Shown one piece after another: positions 25,201 to 35,913 of a DNA stretch of 64,000 bases. The notes under the pieces are model-generated. The model had not been told where the DNA came from. It did not search any database and was given only the letters and a program-made list of their open reading frames with translations. The stretch comes from DASVUS01 sp036388675 (lineage in GTDB: Bacteria > Armatimonadota > Abditibacteriia > Abditibacteriales > Abditibacteriaceae): the NCBI GenBank assembly GCA_036388675.1, contig DASVRI010000016.1, positions 62,001 through 126,000 of the forward strand, given 5' to 3'. The position numbers were made by a program, and so were the translations under genes. Each line of letters starts with the position of its first letter. The first letter of the stretch is position 1.

Positions 25201-26325
25201 CTACAGCCGCGTCTTGCCCGTCACCTGTTTGATGGCAGTGCGCGCCAGTTCGTCGCAGCGCTCGTTTTCGGGATGTCCAGCGTGACCGCGCACCCAGCTC
25301 ACCTTGTGCGGGCGTTCCTGCAGCAGCGCGTGCAACTGCTGCCACTGTTCCTGGTTTTTCACCGGTTGTTTCGCGGCGGTTTTCCAGCCGTTACGAATCC
25401 AGCCGCGCATCCATTGCGTGATGCCCTTCGACAAATATTCGGAATCGGTTTCGATTTGCACACCCGTTCCCGACGGCACATTTTTCAAGGCTTCGATAAG
25501 CGCCTGCAACTCCATCTGGTTATTGGTTGTGCGTGGGTTGCCGCCCGAGTACTCGTGACGCTGCCCATTCGTTTCAACAATGCAGCCCCAGCCACCTGGC
25601 CCCGGATTGCCGGCACACGCACCATCGCACCAGATGCGCACCGTGGAAGTAGCCGTTTTAGAAGGTGTGGTTTTAGGAGATGCGATTTTGGAAGATGGAG
25701 ATTCGTCTGCAAAAAGAGTGCTCGAGGGTTTTGTCATAGATGCGGGCTGTGTATTTTGTTCGTGTCCATTGGATTCAAACGCCGCGTAATCGTCGTGATA
25801 ATGCACTTGCAGACAATTATTAAACAGGTTCAGCATGTTGATAAAGCCGATAAGAAACGTCAACTCCACGATTTCCGGCTCGGAGAAAAGCTGCTTAAGC
25901 CTGTCGAACAGCTCATCCGGCACACGATTCGAGTCTTGCATCGCGGAGCGCGTGTATTCCAGCGCCAGTTGCTCGCGCGGTGTACGTGCATCGTTATCCT
26001 CCAAGGCCTGCAACGGCTCAGCGGCGATGCCCAGTTGTTGAATCAACGCGACGTGCGAATGGGTGCAGAACTGACACCCATTATCAAGCGACGACTGTAA
26101 GATCACCAACTCTTTCAGCGAACGCTCCAGCAGGCCGCCGGGATAAACCGAGTCGCCGAAACCGGCGAAGGCGCGCAGCAGTTCGGGGCGCAGCGACATC
26201 GCCTGCAACATCTCGACAGGCAATTGGCCGCTTTCCGCAAGGCGGCGACTTTCGGCAAAACTGGGATCGCTCGATACGGCATCGAATGCGGCACGCACTT
26301 GTTTCGGCGTCACCGTCACGCGCAT
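25201..26325 (-). CDS. AhpD-like domain fused to ribonuclease HI
   Basis: This gene encodes 374 aa. Residues 1-185 are a carboxymuconolactone-decarboxylase/AhpD-type domain with the redox/peroxidase motif C84QFC87THSH. Residues 186-228 form a low-complexity linker containing five-codon repeats. Residues 228-374 are ribonuclease HI, with the metal-binding acids at D234 (WCDGACAGNPGPGG), E272 (QMELQALIEAL), D294 (ETDSEYLSKGI) and D358 (ERCDELAR). RNase HI cleaves the RNA of RNA:DNA hybrids. The frame is continuous; an internal ATG at 25737 (residue 197) has no clear ribosome site. I know of no established AhpD-RNase H pairing, so the combined role is unclear. Confidence 0.88.
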   Translation of the reverse strand: MRVTVTPKQVRAAFDAVSSDPSFAESRRLAESGQLPVEMLQAMSLRPELLRAFAGFGDSVYPGGLLERSLKELVILQSSLDNGCQFCTHSHVALIQQLGIAAEPLQALEDNDARTPREQLALEYTRSAMQDSNRVPDELFDRLKQLFSEPEIVELTFLIGFINMLNLFNNCLQVHYHDDYAAFESNGHEQNTQPASMTKPSSTLFADESPSSKIASPKTTPSKTATSTVRIWCDGACAGNPGPGGWGCIVETNGQRHEYSGGNPRTTNNQMELQALIEALKNVPSGTGVQIETDSEYLSKGITQWMRGWIRNGWKTAAKQPVKNQEQWQQLHALLQERPHKVSWVRGHAGHPENERCDELARTAIKQVTGKTRL

Positions 26326-26369
26326 GGGTTGTTCCTTTCGAGTACTCGCTGTGAGGGGGCGAGCAACAA

Positions 26370-26939
26370 TTAAGCGTTCTGTTCTTTGAAGCGCTGTTCG
26401 CCTTCCCGCAACAGCTTCTCAGCGATGTCGGGGCCGCTGTGCTGTAAGGCTTTAAACTCTTTGCCGCGCACCATGTTATACGAAGCGAAGAAATGTTCGA
26501 TTTCCACAATAACTGTTTCGTTCAGCGCTTCGATGGATGTGACATCACGATTGGTGTGCGATTTTTCCGCGACAGCAAGCAGGCGGTCGTTGCGCATTGT
26601 TGCACCATCACGTTCGGTCTGTTCGGCCACGATGACACCGATAAGGCGCGACGGAACAACGCATCCGCAAAAGGCCGGTTCATCCATCAACAGCAGCACA
26701 TCAAGCGCATCGCCGTCTTCGCCCAACGTGCCGGGCACAAAACCGAAGTCGTAAGGAAACGCTGCACCCGCAGGCAGCACGCCGTCCAGCATGAAGAAGC
26801 CGCGCTGTTCATCGAATTTGAACTTGTTGCGGCTGCCCTGCGGCGACTCAATGACAACATTGAGGCGGCCTTCTTCATCGCGCGGGCCAAGTTGCGCCAG
26901 AGGATGATTAAAAAACGGCTGCGGAGTTTGTGCGGCCAC
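26370..26939 (-). CDS. ppa: Inorganic pyrophosphatase (family I)
   Basis: This gene encodes 189 aa. Family I pyrophosphatase features are FPYDFGFVPGTLGEDGDALDVLLLMDEP, which holds the D-x-D-x-x-D metal site, plus VVIESPQGSRNKFKFDEQRG at the N-terminus. The enzyme hydrolyses PPi and so drives biosynthesis; the chemistry uses several Mg2+ ions. The start is GTG at 26939 with AAAGG 6 bases upstream. It is downstream of the ferredoxin-like gene (20-base gap) and trpE, probably one transcript. Confidence 0.85.
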   Translation of the reverse strand: MAAQTPQPFFNHPLAQLGPRDEEGRLNVVIESPQGSRNKFKFDEQRGFFMLDGVLPAGAAFPYDFGFVPGTLGEDGDALDVLLLMDEPAFCGCVVPSRLIGVIVAEQTERDGATMRNDRLLAVAEKSHTNRDVTSIEALNETVIVEIEHFFASYNMVRGKEFKALQHSGPDIAEKLLREGEQRFKEQNA

Positions 26940-26959
26940 AGGAACCTTTCTTATTGTTG

Positions 26960-27378
26960 CTAGCGGTCGTCTTGCGATTGCGCCAGGAGTGGTGCACTGG
27001 CAAACGAGTACTCAGTCACGGGTTCGCCGCCGATAAGGTGCTTTTGAATAATCTCTTCCAGCGCAGCAGGCGTGGCGCGATTATACCATGTGCCTTCGGG
27101 ATACACCACGGCAATCGGCCCCTGACAGCAAACGCGCAGGCAACCGACTTTGCTGCGGAAAATCGTTGACTTGGCAAGCCCCAACTCTTTGAGGCGGCGC
27201 TTGAGAAAATCCCATGATTCGGTGCCTTTCTTAAAAGAGCAGCAATCGGGCCCGATGCACAAGAAAATGTGACGCTGATGCAGGCCGATGCCCAGTTCGC
27301 GCGCTGCTTTTTGTAACTTGGAGCGGCGCTGCTCATCGCTGTCGGACGCGTTTACATCGCAGAATATCTGTTCATCGC

Positions 27379-27382
<4 letters not shown>
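26960..27382 (-). CDS. Thioredoxin-like [2Fe-2S] ferredoxin
   Basis: This gene encodes 140 aa. It matches the (2Fe-2S) thioredoxin-like ferredoxin family. Cluster cysteines are in FLCIGPDCCSFKKG and the pair in KVGCLRVCCQGPIAVVYPEGTWY, spaced as usual for this family. It likely transfers electrons to an unidentified partner in the cytoplasm. Its ATG overlaps the trpE stop (ATGA, 27379-27382), so translation is coupled. A GAGTACTC sits at 27386-27393 within the last codons of trpE. Confidence 0.88.
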
Positions 27383-29046
<1,664 letters not shown>

Positions 29047-29395
29047 GGGGCGCAGTTTATCAAAGCGACCTTTGTCGGGTGCGGCAGGCCGTGTGCGCTC
29101 CAGGGCAAACACATTAAAGACCTCTTGCATAAGTGCGCTTTTACGCAACCGCGCCCGTGAGGAAGCAGGCTGATTCGCTTCAGCAGGCCCGCTTCCTTAC
29201 GGGCGCGGTTGGGAAACACAGCCCTCGCCAAGATTTATGCAAGAGGTCTTAAAATTTTGGTTAAACAACCCCGCCCCGCAAGGAGCGGGCTGAGGAGAGA
29301 AGACCGCTGAAGCGGCCTCAACCCAAAGCAGCAGCCCTGGTGTGCGCTCAACTGCTGTGGTTGCAAAGCGGCTCCGTGATATAATGCGCCACTGC
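29047..29395. repeat. Divergent intergenic region with nested inverted repeat
   Basis: An outer inverted repeat has 16-base perfect arms at 29117-29132 and 29236-29251 (AAGACCTCTTGCATAA). Inside it, a second pair at 29146-29166 and 29191-29211 (AACCGCGCCCGTGAGGAAGC) matches at 20 of 21 positions. A further GCCCCGCAAGGAGCGGGC/CCGCTGAAGCGG unit follows at about 29265-29325. A TATAAT is at 29380-29385 (plus strand), 10 bases before the ATG at 29396. The nested structure resembles a small mobile palindromic element inserted between trpE and the plus-strand gene. Confidence 0.7.
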
Positions 29396-31417
29396 ATGAG
29401 GCTTCACGGAACACGGAGGATAACCGCAACACCACGGCTGCCCATCTCGTTTTCAGGGCTTGAATACGGCCTGTTATCGCTTTGGTTGTGGAGTGCTCCG
29501 TTGGTACTTCTCACACAATGGAGCGGCACACCGCGCGGCCTGTGCGAGGCGAATGCGAAGATCGTTCACCAGTTCGGGACGCTGCTGCTCATCGCCTGGT
29601 GCTGTTTGTTACCGCTTGGCGGTTCGCGCGCGCCACGTTTTATCACTCAGATGTGGCGGGCCTGCGAAAGCTTGCCCTTGCACGTCCTGCTCTTTGCCGG
29701 TGCGTGGTTGGCCGGTGTTGTCTGGTCGTCATTCGCTTCCACAACACAGCGCCTTTCATTCGACTTGCTTGGCTACAATGCCTGGCTGCTGTTTCTCGCG
29801 GCGCTGGTTTACGGCGCAACAGCCAGTGCGCCGAATGTGGCCACGAATCTTTTAAATGGCGCCATTGTCGCTCTCGATTTGTTGCTGTTGCGCGAGGCGG
29901 CACTCTTCGCTTTGTCTTTTTACGCACCGCAAGATGCACTGGCTTTGCGATGGCTTTCCGAGTACTCGTTGGGCGCAGAAAACCTGGCGCTTTATGGCAG
30001 CTTGTTACTGCCACTGACGATTATTCGCGCCGCCGAACCGCAACCGGCTCACTTACGATTGCAGTCGTGGCAGCAGTTGCAAACTCTGTGGCGCCTCATA
30101 AGAATTCTCGGCGTGGCGCTGTTATGCCTTGCACCAACCTCAGTGTTCATCAGCCTTGCACTGGCCACGACCCTGGCGGCGGTGACGCTATTGTTCGCCA
30201 TCAACAGCAGATTACCACACCAGAAAACATTCCTTTCATCGTCAGTATTCAAAGCGTCTCACGTAGCCGCTGTGCTGTCTGCAACAATGTTCATCGGCAT
30301 CGGCGCAAAAACTCTCGCTGTAACCGCGCAGTGGGATGTTGAAACTTATGGTGTGCTGTGGAACAACGCCACATCAATAGCAAAGGCGCACCCGCTGACC
30401 GGCAGTGGGCCGGGCGCTTTTACTTTCAGCCAACTGTCTCTCGTGCCGCCGGGTGCGCCGCGCGTTCTCAGCGCCAGCGCGGCCAATTTGCCGTTGCAGC
30501 GTCTGGCGGAAGAAGGCGCTCCCGCCCTGCTCTGCTGGCTGTTGTTGGTTGCCTCGGTTATCGGCAGCTTTGCGTTGCGAGCAGGCAGAGCCTGGCGTGG
30601 CTGCACACAGATACCACCTGTGCAGATGGCGCTCCTGTGCGGATTGTTGATGTATGCCGCTGCCGGCTGCTTTGCCGTGGGTGAAGCGACACCGCTTGTC
30701 GGAGTGCATTTCTACCTTTTGCTGGCGCTCCTGGCCGCGTGCTTGTGGCCGTTACAAGCACCACAAGAGGGAGCGAGTACTCAAGCATCGCCAGCCGGTT
30801 TAATTTTACGTGCCGCCTCACGCTGGACAGCGCGGCTGGTTCTTTTTGCAGGCGTTGCCGGCACCGTCTGCGCTACGCCGTGGCTCGTGCGCACCGGACG
30901 CGCGCATTTAATTTATGACCGTGCCCTTGCAACCGCTTCATTGCCGCGCCGCGTGGCGTTGCTGCGCCAGGCGCGCGATCTTGATTTGCAGCAGCCCATA
31001 TACTGGGCGCAACTCGCGCAGGCGCAACACACCATGTATGGAACGCCCGTCGCTCGCGCCGCCACCAATGTGTATCGCGCGGCGGCCCTGCGCTCGCCCA
31101 ACGATGGGCTTTTCTGGCACAATATCGCGGCCTTGTTCTGGACAGCGGGCGATGCCACTAATGTGGTGCGCAACGAAACGCACGCCATGCTGGCCGACCC
31201 AACGTTTGCGCCTTATCATGAAGTGCTTTCGCAAGCCTATGCGCAACTTGGCAACACCAGAAAAGCCGAGGCACACGCCCGCCTGGCCAGGCAGTTTCGC
31301 ATGCGCGGCGACCAAACTCCCAACACGGCACAAATCGCCACTCGTTATCGACGCCTCGTGCTGCAGCCGGAATTTATTCCACCAAAGTTCGCTCCGTTAC
31401 AAGGCTCTCCACCATAA
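29396..31417 (+). CDS. O-antigen-ligase-like polytopic membrane protein with TPR tail
   Basis: This gene encodes about 673 aa. Roughly a dozen hydrophobic helices run from residue ~25 to ~480. The large periplasmic loop region with GSGPGAFTFSQLSLVPPGAP is the Wzy_C/WaaL-type signature. The last ~150 aa are soluble TPR-like helices (ALLRQARDLDLQQPIYWAQLAQAQ, AYAQLGNTRKAEAHARLAR). Such proteins polymerise or ligate O-antigen or exopolysaccharide units, or glycosylate pilins. The start is uncertain: the ATG lies only 10 bases after a TATAAT, so the message may be leaderless, and a GGAGG at about 29414 lies inside the coding frame. Confidence 0.8.
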   Translation: MRLHGTRRITATPRLPISFSGLEYGLLSLWLWSAPLVLLTQWSGTPRGLCEANAKIVHQFGTLLLIAWCCLLPLGGSRAPRFITQMWRACESLPLHVLLFAGAWLAGVVWSSFASTTQRLSFDLLGYNAWLLFLAALVYGATASAPNVATNLLNGAIVALDLLLLREAALFALSFYAPQDALALRWLSEYSLGAENLALYGSLLLPLTIIRAAEPQPAHLRLQSWQQLQTLWRLIRILGVALLCLAPTSVFISLALATTLAAVTLLFAINSRLPHQKTFLSSSVFKASHVAAVLSATMFIGIGAKTLAVTAQWDVETYGVLWNNATSIAKAHPLTGSGPGAFTFSQLSLVPPGAPRVLSASAANLPLQRLAEEGAPALLCWLLLVASVIGSFALRAGRAWRGCTQIPPVQMALLCGLLMYAAAGCFAVGEATPLVGVHFYLLLALLAACLWPLQAPQEGASTQASPAGLILRAASRWTARLVLFAGVAGTVCATPWLVRTGRAHLIYDRALATASLPRRVALLRQARDLDLQQPIYWAQLAQAQHTMYGTPVARAATNVYRAAALRSPNDGLFWHNIAALFWTAGDATNVVRNETHAMLADPTFAPYHEVLSQAYAQLGNTRKAEAHARLARQFRMRGDQTPNTAQIATRYRRLVLQPEFIPPKFAPLQGSPP

Positions 31418-31470
31418 ACGAGTACTCACATCATTTCCTGCAACACAGCACCGACGACGTGGTAAACTAT

Positions 31471-31494
31471 GTTTTCATTACATTAGATGAAAAC
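31471..31494. promoter_or_regulatory. 8-bp inverted repeat upstream of ruvB (possible operator)
   Basis: GTTTTCAT (31471-31478) and ATGAAAAC (31487-31494) are exact complements around eight bases, 30 bases before the ruvB start. It does not look like an established LexA box, but its position suits a regulator of a repair gene. Confidence 0.35.
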
Positions 31495-31523
31495 GTTTTG
31501 TGTAAACATTCTGAAGGACACTC

Positions 31524-32615
31524 ATGACGCGAGAACGCATGGTTTCGGCTGAAGCGAGCGGCGACGAAAACGAACTTAATTTTACGCTGCGGCCCAAGTC
31601 GCTGGATGAATATGTTGGTCAGCGCTCCACAGTCGAGCGCCTCAAAATCGCCATTCAAGCCACCAAGGCGCGCGGCGAATCGCTCGACCACTTGTTGTTT
31701 CACGGGCCGCCGGGCCTGGGCAAAACAACGCTGGGCTACATCATCGCCGAGGAGTTGGGCAAAGAAATCAACCTGACCAGCGGCCCCGCGCTCGAACGCC
31801 CCGCCGACATGATGCCCTACCTGGTGAACGCGACTGAAGGCGACATCATTTTCATCGACGAAATTCACCGCCTGCCGCGCGTGGTCGAAGAGTTCCTGTA
31901 TTCGGCGATGGAAGATTTCGTCGTCAACTTTACGTTGGATAAAGGCTTGTACTCAAAGCCGTTACCGTTTCAATTGAAGCGCTTCACGCTGATCGGCGCC
32001 ACGACGCGACCCGCCATGCTCTCGCGCCCGATGCGTGACCGCTTCGGCATTCAGCAGCACCTCGACTTCTACGATGAAGACGATCTGGTGACGATCGCGC
32101 GGCGCTCGGCGCACCTGCTGGAAACCAAAATGGAAATTGAAGGCGCACGAGAACTGGCACGCCGTGCGCGCGGCACACCGCGTATCGTGAACCGCCTGTT
32201 GCGCCGCGTGCGCGACTATGCCCAGGTGCGCGCCGACGGCATAATTACCAAAGACGTGGCCGACCAGGCGCTGCAATTAGAAGGCATCGACCAGCTTGGC
32301 CTCGACCGCTTGGATCACCTGATGCTACGCGTCATCAAGGACACCTATGGCGGCGGCCCTGTCGGCAGCGCCGCACTGGCCGCCACGATGAACGAAGAAC
32401 AAGACACACTCGAAGACGTGGTCGAGCCATATTTGCTAAAAATTGGTTTCCTCGCGCGCACGCCGCAGGGCCGCCGCATCACACGCCGCGCCTACGAGCA
32501 CATGGGCGAACCACCGCCGCCGGACGCGATTACACCTGTTCCCTCGTTGTTTGAAGAAGCAGCCGAGAAGGACGAGAAGGCGCAAGAGAGTACTCGCCGG
32601 GAGCGGCGCAAGTAA
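31524..32615 (+). CDS. ruvB: Holliday-junction branch-migration ATPase RuvB
   Basis: This gene encodes 363 aa, slightly long. RuvB hexamers, loaded by RuvA, pump DNA through Holliday junctions. It has LRPKSLDEYVGQ at the N-terminus, Walker A FHGPPGLGKTTL, Walker B IIFIDEIHRL, sensor GATTRPAMLSRPMRDRFG, and the C-terminal winged helix with TYGGGPVGSAALAATMNEE and IGFLARTPQGR. The last ~30 aa are an acidic tail. AAGGAC lies before the ATG. ruvA and ruvC are not adjacent. Confidence 0.97.
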   Translation: MTRERMVSAEASGDENELNFTLRPKSLDEYVGQRSTVERLKIAIQATKARGESLDHLLFHGPPGLGKTTLGYIIAEELGKEINLTSGPALERPADMMPYLVNATEGDIIFIDEIHRLPRVVEEFLYSAMEDFVVNFTLDKGLYSKPLPFQLKRFTLIGATTRPAMLSRPMRDRFGIQQHLDFYDEDDLVTIARRSAHLLETKMEIEGARELARRARGTPRIVNRLLRRVRDYAQVRADGIITKDVADQALQLEGIDQLGLDRLDHLMLRVIKDTYGGGPVGSAALAATMNEEQDTLEDVVEPYLLKIGFLARTPQGRRITRRAYEHMGEPPPPDAITPVPSLFEEAAEKDEKAQESTRRERRK

Positions 32616-32827
32616 TTGTAAAACGATACCAGCTTTAAATGTAATCAATACTTCAAATACACCTTCTCACAACAAATCTTTACACAAACATTTTGGTGGC
32701 TGCGCAACGATAGAGGGCGAAGTAGCTCTAAGCGGTTACATTGGCACCAGAGCGCGCGAATGCCGGAAGCAGGTGGCTATCGGTGGTCTTGCTGCTGGTG
32801 CCCAATCTTGAAAATTGAAAGGGACGC

Positions 32828-33613
32828 ATGAAAACAAGACACATACACACGAAGAGTTCACTGCAAACTGCTGGCAAAGGCTTCACCCTCATAGAATTGC
32901 TCGTCGTCATTGCCATCATAGCAATTCTCGCGGCAATTTTGTTCCCGGTGTTTGCCAGAGCACGCGAGAACGCACGCCGTGCTTCATGCCAGAGCAACTT
33001 GAAGCAGATTGGCCTTGGGTTGCTGCAATACACGCAAGATTACGATGAGCGGTTTTCGCCCTCAGTTCACAACGATCCTCCTAACTATGTAGGCTCAGAG
33101 CTTTATGCACTTTCCGGGCAACGCATCGGCCCATATACCAAGAGCGACCAACTTCTGGTGTGTCCGAGCGATTCCGATCCGCGCTATCGCGTGCGCAACA
33201 TAGCAAACACGAATAACGTTCCAAACAGCTATTATGTTTCCGGTGACACTTACGAACCCAATGATATTGTGGATGGTTTGACATGGGGCGTTTTTGCTTC
33301 GAACACCGGCATCTCGCAGGCCCAAATTGGCGCACCGTCGGAGACCATCATGGTGACGGAACGTGAGAGTGGCGAAGGTGATGGTCACGTCGATCGCGGT
33401 ACCGCTACGGCCACTGGCGGCACTTCTGAGGATACATGGCAACGTGTGACCAACCGTCATCTGGACACGGCCAACTACCTTTTTGTGGATGGTCACGTCA
33501 AAGCCTACAAGCGCCCGAATCCCAAAGCCGATAACGACCGCACCGGCGCCAACGCCACTGTCAACGGCGTCGCCTACTGGTATTGGTGGAGCAGCGGCGT
33601 GCCCGGCAAGTAA
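32828..33613 (+). CDS. Type II/IV pseudopilin-like protein (H-X9-DG type)
   Basis: This gene encodes 261 aa. A leader peptide (MKTRHIHTKSSLQTAGKG) precedes the prepilin peptidase site G/FTLIELLVVIAIIAILAAIL, with the conserved Glu5. The LFPVFARARENARRASCQSNLKQIGLGLLQYTQDYDE stretch is typical of prepilins abundant in Planctomycetota and Armatimonadota. The C-terminal H-X9-DG motif is RHLDTANYLFVDGHVKA. The product is likely exported by a type II secretion or pilus machine. AAAGGGA lies before the ATG and a terminator follows. No other secretion genes are nearby. Confidence 0.92.
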   Translation: MKTRHIHTKSSLQTAGKGFTLIELLVVIAIIAILAAILFPVFARARENARRASCQSNLKQIGLGLLQYTQDYDERFSPSVHNDPPNYVGSELYALSGQRIGPYTKSDQLLVCPSDSDPRYRVRNIANTNNVPNSYYVSGDTYEPNDIVDGLTWGVFASNTGISQAQIGAPSETIMVTERESGEGDGHVDRGTATATGGTSEDTWQRVTNRHLDTANYLFVDGHVKAYKRPNPKADNDRTGANATVNGVAYWYWWSSGVPGK

Positions 33614-33637
33614 CCAAAACAAGTCTTTAACACTGCA

Positions 33638-33671
33638 GAAGAGCCACGCATATATGTGTGGCTCTTCTTAT
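33638..33671 (+). terminator. Terminator of the pseudopilin gene
   Basis: GAAGAGCCACGCATA and a matching right arm to 33667 form a hairpin, followed by TTATTTT. It lies 25 bases after the stop at 33613. Confidence 0.85.
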
Positions 33672-33731
33672 TTTGCGCCTCCTATTTTTTAGCGCAGTGC
33701 CCGCTATGCTAAACTGCCGCCGATAACCCTT

Positions 33732-35018
33732 ATGAGTACTCAAAACAAAAGTTTTCAATCGCCGCGTGGCACGCACGACATTTTGCCGTCGCAGATTTCC
33801 GAGTGGCGTTTCGTGGAAGAAGCATTTCGTGAAGTGTGTGCGCGTTACAACTACAGCGAAATTCGCACGCCGCTGTTCGAGGCAACAGAACTTTTCGCGC
33901 GCACGGTCGGTGAATCGAGCGACGTGATGGTGACCAAGCAGATGTACACCTTCACCGCGCCCGATGAGCAAAGTTACACGCTGCGTCCCGAAGGCACCGC
34001 CAGTGTGGTGCGCGCTTACCTGGAGCACCACCTCAGCCAGGCCGGGCCGGTTGCCAAGCTGTTTTACATCTACCCGATTTTTCGTTACGAAGCGCCACAG
34101 GCCGGACGCTATCGGCAGCACCACCAGTGCGGCATTGAGATGCTGGGCGCCAGCGGCCCCGAAGCCGATGCCGCCGTGCTCACGCTGGCCAACGACTTTT
34201 TAAAAGTCCTTGGCATCGAGCCGCAGTTACACATCAATTCGCTGGGCACCAAAGAAAGTCGCAGCGGCTACATTCAGAAGTTGCGCGAGTATCTGGAGCC
34301 ACAGCGCGCCGAACTCAGCGAAGATTCGCAGAAGCGTCTCGAACTCAATCCGCTGCGCGTCTTCGATTCCAAAGATGAACGTGACCGGCGAGTACTCGAA
34401 CAGGCGCCGCGATTACTGCCATATCTTCAAGAAAACGATCTGGAATCGAGCGAACACTTCACGCGGTTGTGCCAGTATTTGGATGACCTCAAAATCGCCT
34501 ACGAAATTGATCACAATTTGGTGCGCGGCTTCGATTACTACTCACGCACGGCGTTTGAATTTGTGTCGAGCAACCTGGGCGCGCAGAGCACCGTTCTGGG
34601 CGGCGGTCGCTACGATGGTCTGGTCGAAGAACTGGGCGGGCCGCCGACGCCGGGCATCGGCTTCGGCAGTGGCATCGAGCGCCTGTTGCTGGAGCGCGAA
34701 GCCGTTGGTGCCACAGCATCGGCCGCACCATCACTGACCGCGTTTGTGGTGACGTTGGGCGACGAGGCCCGCGCTGCCGGTGTCGCGTTGCTGCACGAAC
34801 TGCGCGAAGCCGGCATTCGCTGCGACAGCGATTTCGTAGGGCGCAGCCTCAAAGCGCAGATGCGCGAAGCCAATCGTCAGGCGGCGCGCTACACGCTTCT
34901 GCTCGGCTCCGATGAGTTGGCGCAGGGCGTTCTGGCCCTTAAAGACATGACAACAAGTACTCAGGAAACCTTGCCGCGCCAGGCCGTTATTGAACGCTTG
35001 CAGGCCGAGCAAAAGTAA
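33732..35018 (+). CDS. hisS: Histidyl-tRNA synthetase
   Basis: This gene encodes 428 aa, normal for class II HisRS. It charges tRNA-His. Visible motifs are SPRGTHDILP, motif 2 with YIYPIFRYEAPQAGRYRQHHQCG, the histidine-A loop VRGFDYYSRTAFEF, and motif 3 GFGSGIERLLL. The C-terminal anticodon domain is FVVTLGDEARAAGVALLHELR. The second and third codons lie in a GAGTACTC overlapping the start (ATGAGTACTC, giving MST), and there is no clear Shine-Dalgarno upstream. A strong terminator follows. Confidence 0.97.
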   Translation: MSTQNKSFQSPRGTHDILPSQISEWRFVEEAFREVCARYNYSEIRTPLFEATELFARTVGESSDVMVTKQMYTFTAPDEQSYTLRPEGTASVVRAYLEHHLSQAGPVAKLFYIYPIFRYEAPQAGRYRQHHQCGIEMLGASGPEADAAVLTLANDFLKVLGIEPQLHINSLGTKESRSGYIQKLREYLEPQRAELSEDSQKRLELNPLRVFDSKDERDRRVLEQAPRLLPYLQENDLESSEHFTRLCQYLDDLKIAYEIDHNLVRGFDYYSRTAFEFVSSNLGAQSTVLGGGRYDGLVEELGGPPTPGIGFGSGIERLLLEREAVGATASAAPSLTAFVVTLGDEARAAGVALLHELREAGIRCDSDFVGRSLKAQMREANRQAARYTLLLGSDELAQGVLALKDMTTSTQETLPRQAVIERLQAEQK

Positions 35019-35038
35019 CCTCTTCAAACACTCATGCG

Positions 35039-35083
35039 AAGAGCCGAAAAGCCTTTATTTTACTGGGCTTTTCGGCTCTTTTT
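35039..35083 (+). terminator. Terminator of hisS
   Basis: Arms 35039-35053 and 35066-35080 (AAGAGCCGAAAAGCC and its complement) are followed by a T tract to 35083. Confidence 0.9.
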
Positions 35084-35205
35084 ACGCAGAAAAGAAGCAA
35101 CTTCAACAGCCGTTTTTCGTCTAATATTTGGTCGAAACAGAGCGCAGAATTCACTCGGAATTGGCTGCGAATACAGACCTAAATACGCCGTTCGGAGGAA
35201 CGAGA

Positions 35206-35793
35206 ATGACACAGAACAACACACTTTTACAGGCGCCACGCGAGGCTCCACCAGCCAGCGAAAAGTGGCGCGATTACACCGTCAGCCGCCGCGCACGTTT
35301 GGTGTTCGATGAGGCCGCCGAAGTTGCGCCGCCCGAAGGTTTTTCCAACCGCGAAACTTGGACGGCAACGCTGTGGCTGAACGAACTGGCCGAAGACGGC
35401 GCACACATTCACGGCTGGGTCGATGAACTGCCTGCCGCGCATCCCGATGAGATTCGACGTTGGTTTCATCATCGTTGGCAGCGTGCCAGAGCGGGCATGG
35501 AAGCGCCGTTTGTAGAAGCGAACCTGGCGCGCATCGGTTCGCTGTGGCGCATTCGCTGGGAAGAAGTCGCCACGCATTACAAGCGCTGCCCGTGGGCCGA
35601 CCGCATTCAGGAGACGTTTCGCATTGCCAAAGAAGTTGGCCTGCCCGTTGATCGCAGCGCCGAAACCACAACGCGCCGCCGCGATGCGATTGCCGCCTTT
35701 ATCGAACGTCCGATTGGCTCGTGCCGTGAATTGACAGCGGAAGAATGGACGCGTGTGGGCCAGGCGATTGGCAACAAACAACTCGTCTGGTAA
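35206..35793 (+). CDS. Hypothetical protein with NRETW-type N-terminal motif
   Basis: This gene encodes 195 aa. It is not a family I can name with confidence. GFSNRETWTATLWLNEL resembles the NRETW-x-x-x-LW motif of short plasmid/phage-associated DUFs. The rest is helical and rich in Arg/Trp/Glu (RRWFHHRWQRAR, RWEEVATHYKRCPW). The start at 35206 is supported by GGAGG 8 bases upstream; the longer frame from 35128 has none. A GAGTACTC and a terminator follow. Confidence 0.6.
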   Translation: MTQNNTLLQAPREAPPASEKWRDYTVSRRARLVFDEAAEVAPPEGFSNRETWTATLWLNELAEDGAHIHGWVDELPAAHPDEIRRWFHHRWQRARAGMEAPFVEANLARIGSLWRIRWEEVATHYKRCPWADRIQETFRIAKEVGLPVDRSAETTTRRRDAIAAFIERPIGSCRELTAEEWTRVGQAIGNKQLVW

Positions 35794-35813
35794 ACGGGTA
35801 TAACGAGTACTCG

Positions 35814-35847
35814 AAAGGGCACGCATCAATTGATGTGCGCCCTTTTT
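35814..35847 (+). terminator. Hairpin terminator downstream of the NRETW gene
   Basis: Arms 35814-35829 and 35830-35845 pair at 14 of 16 positions (AAAGGGC...GCGCCCTTT), followed by TTTTT. Confidence 0.75.
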
Positions 35848-35913
35848 GTTTCACAAACTCCACACGTTTTCCAGTTAGTTGATAGCCAGTGCTGGCTATA
35901 CTTTTCGCTGGAA

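Noticed and set aside
25201..25737. RNase HI as a separate gene starting at the internal ATG 25737
   Set aside because: There is no visible ribosome site before that ATG and the frame is continuous from the AhpD domain; fusion is the simpler reading.
25087..26100. 337-aa plus-strand frame opposite the AhpD-RNase H gene
   Set aside because: Antisense of a protein with intact catalytic motifs.
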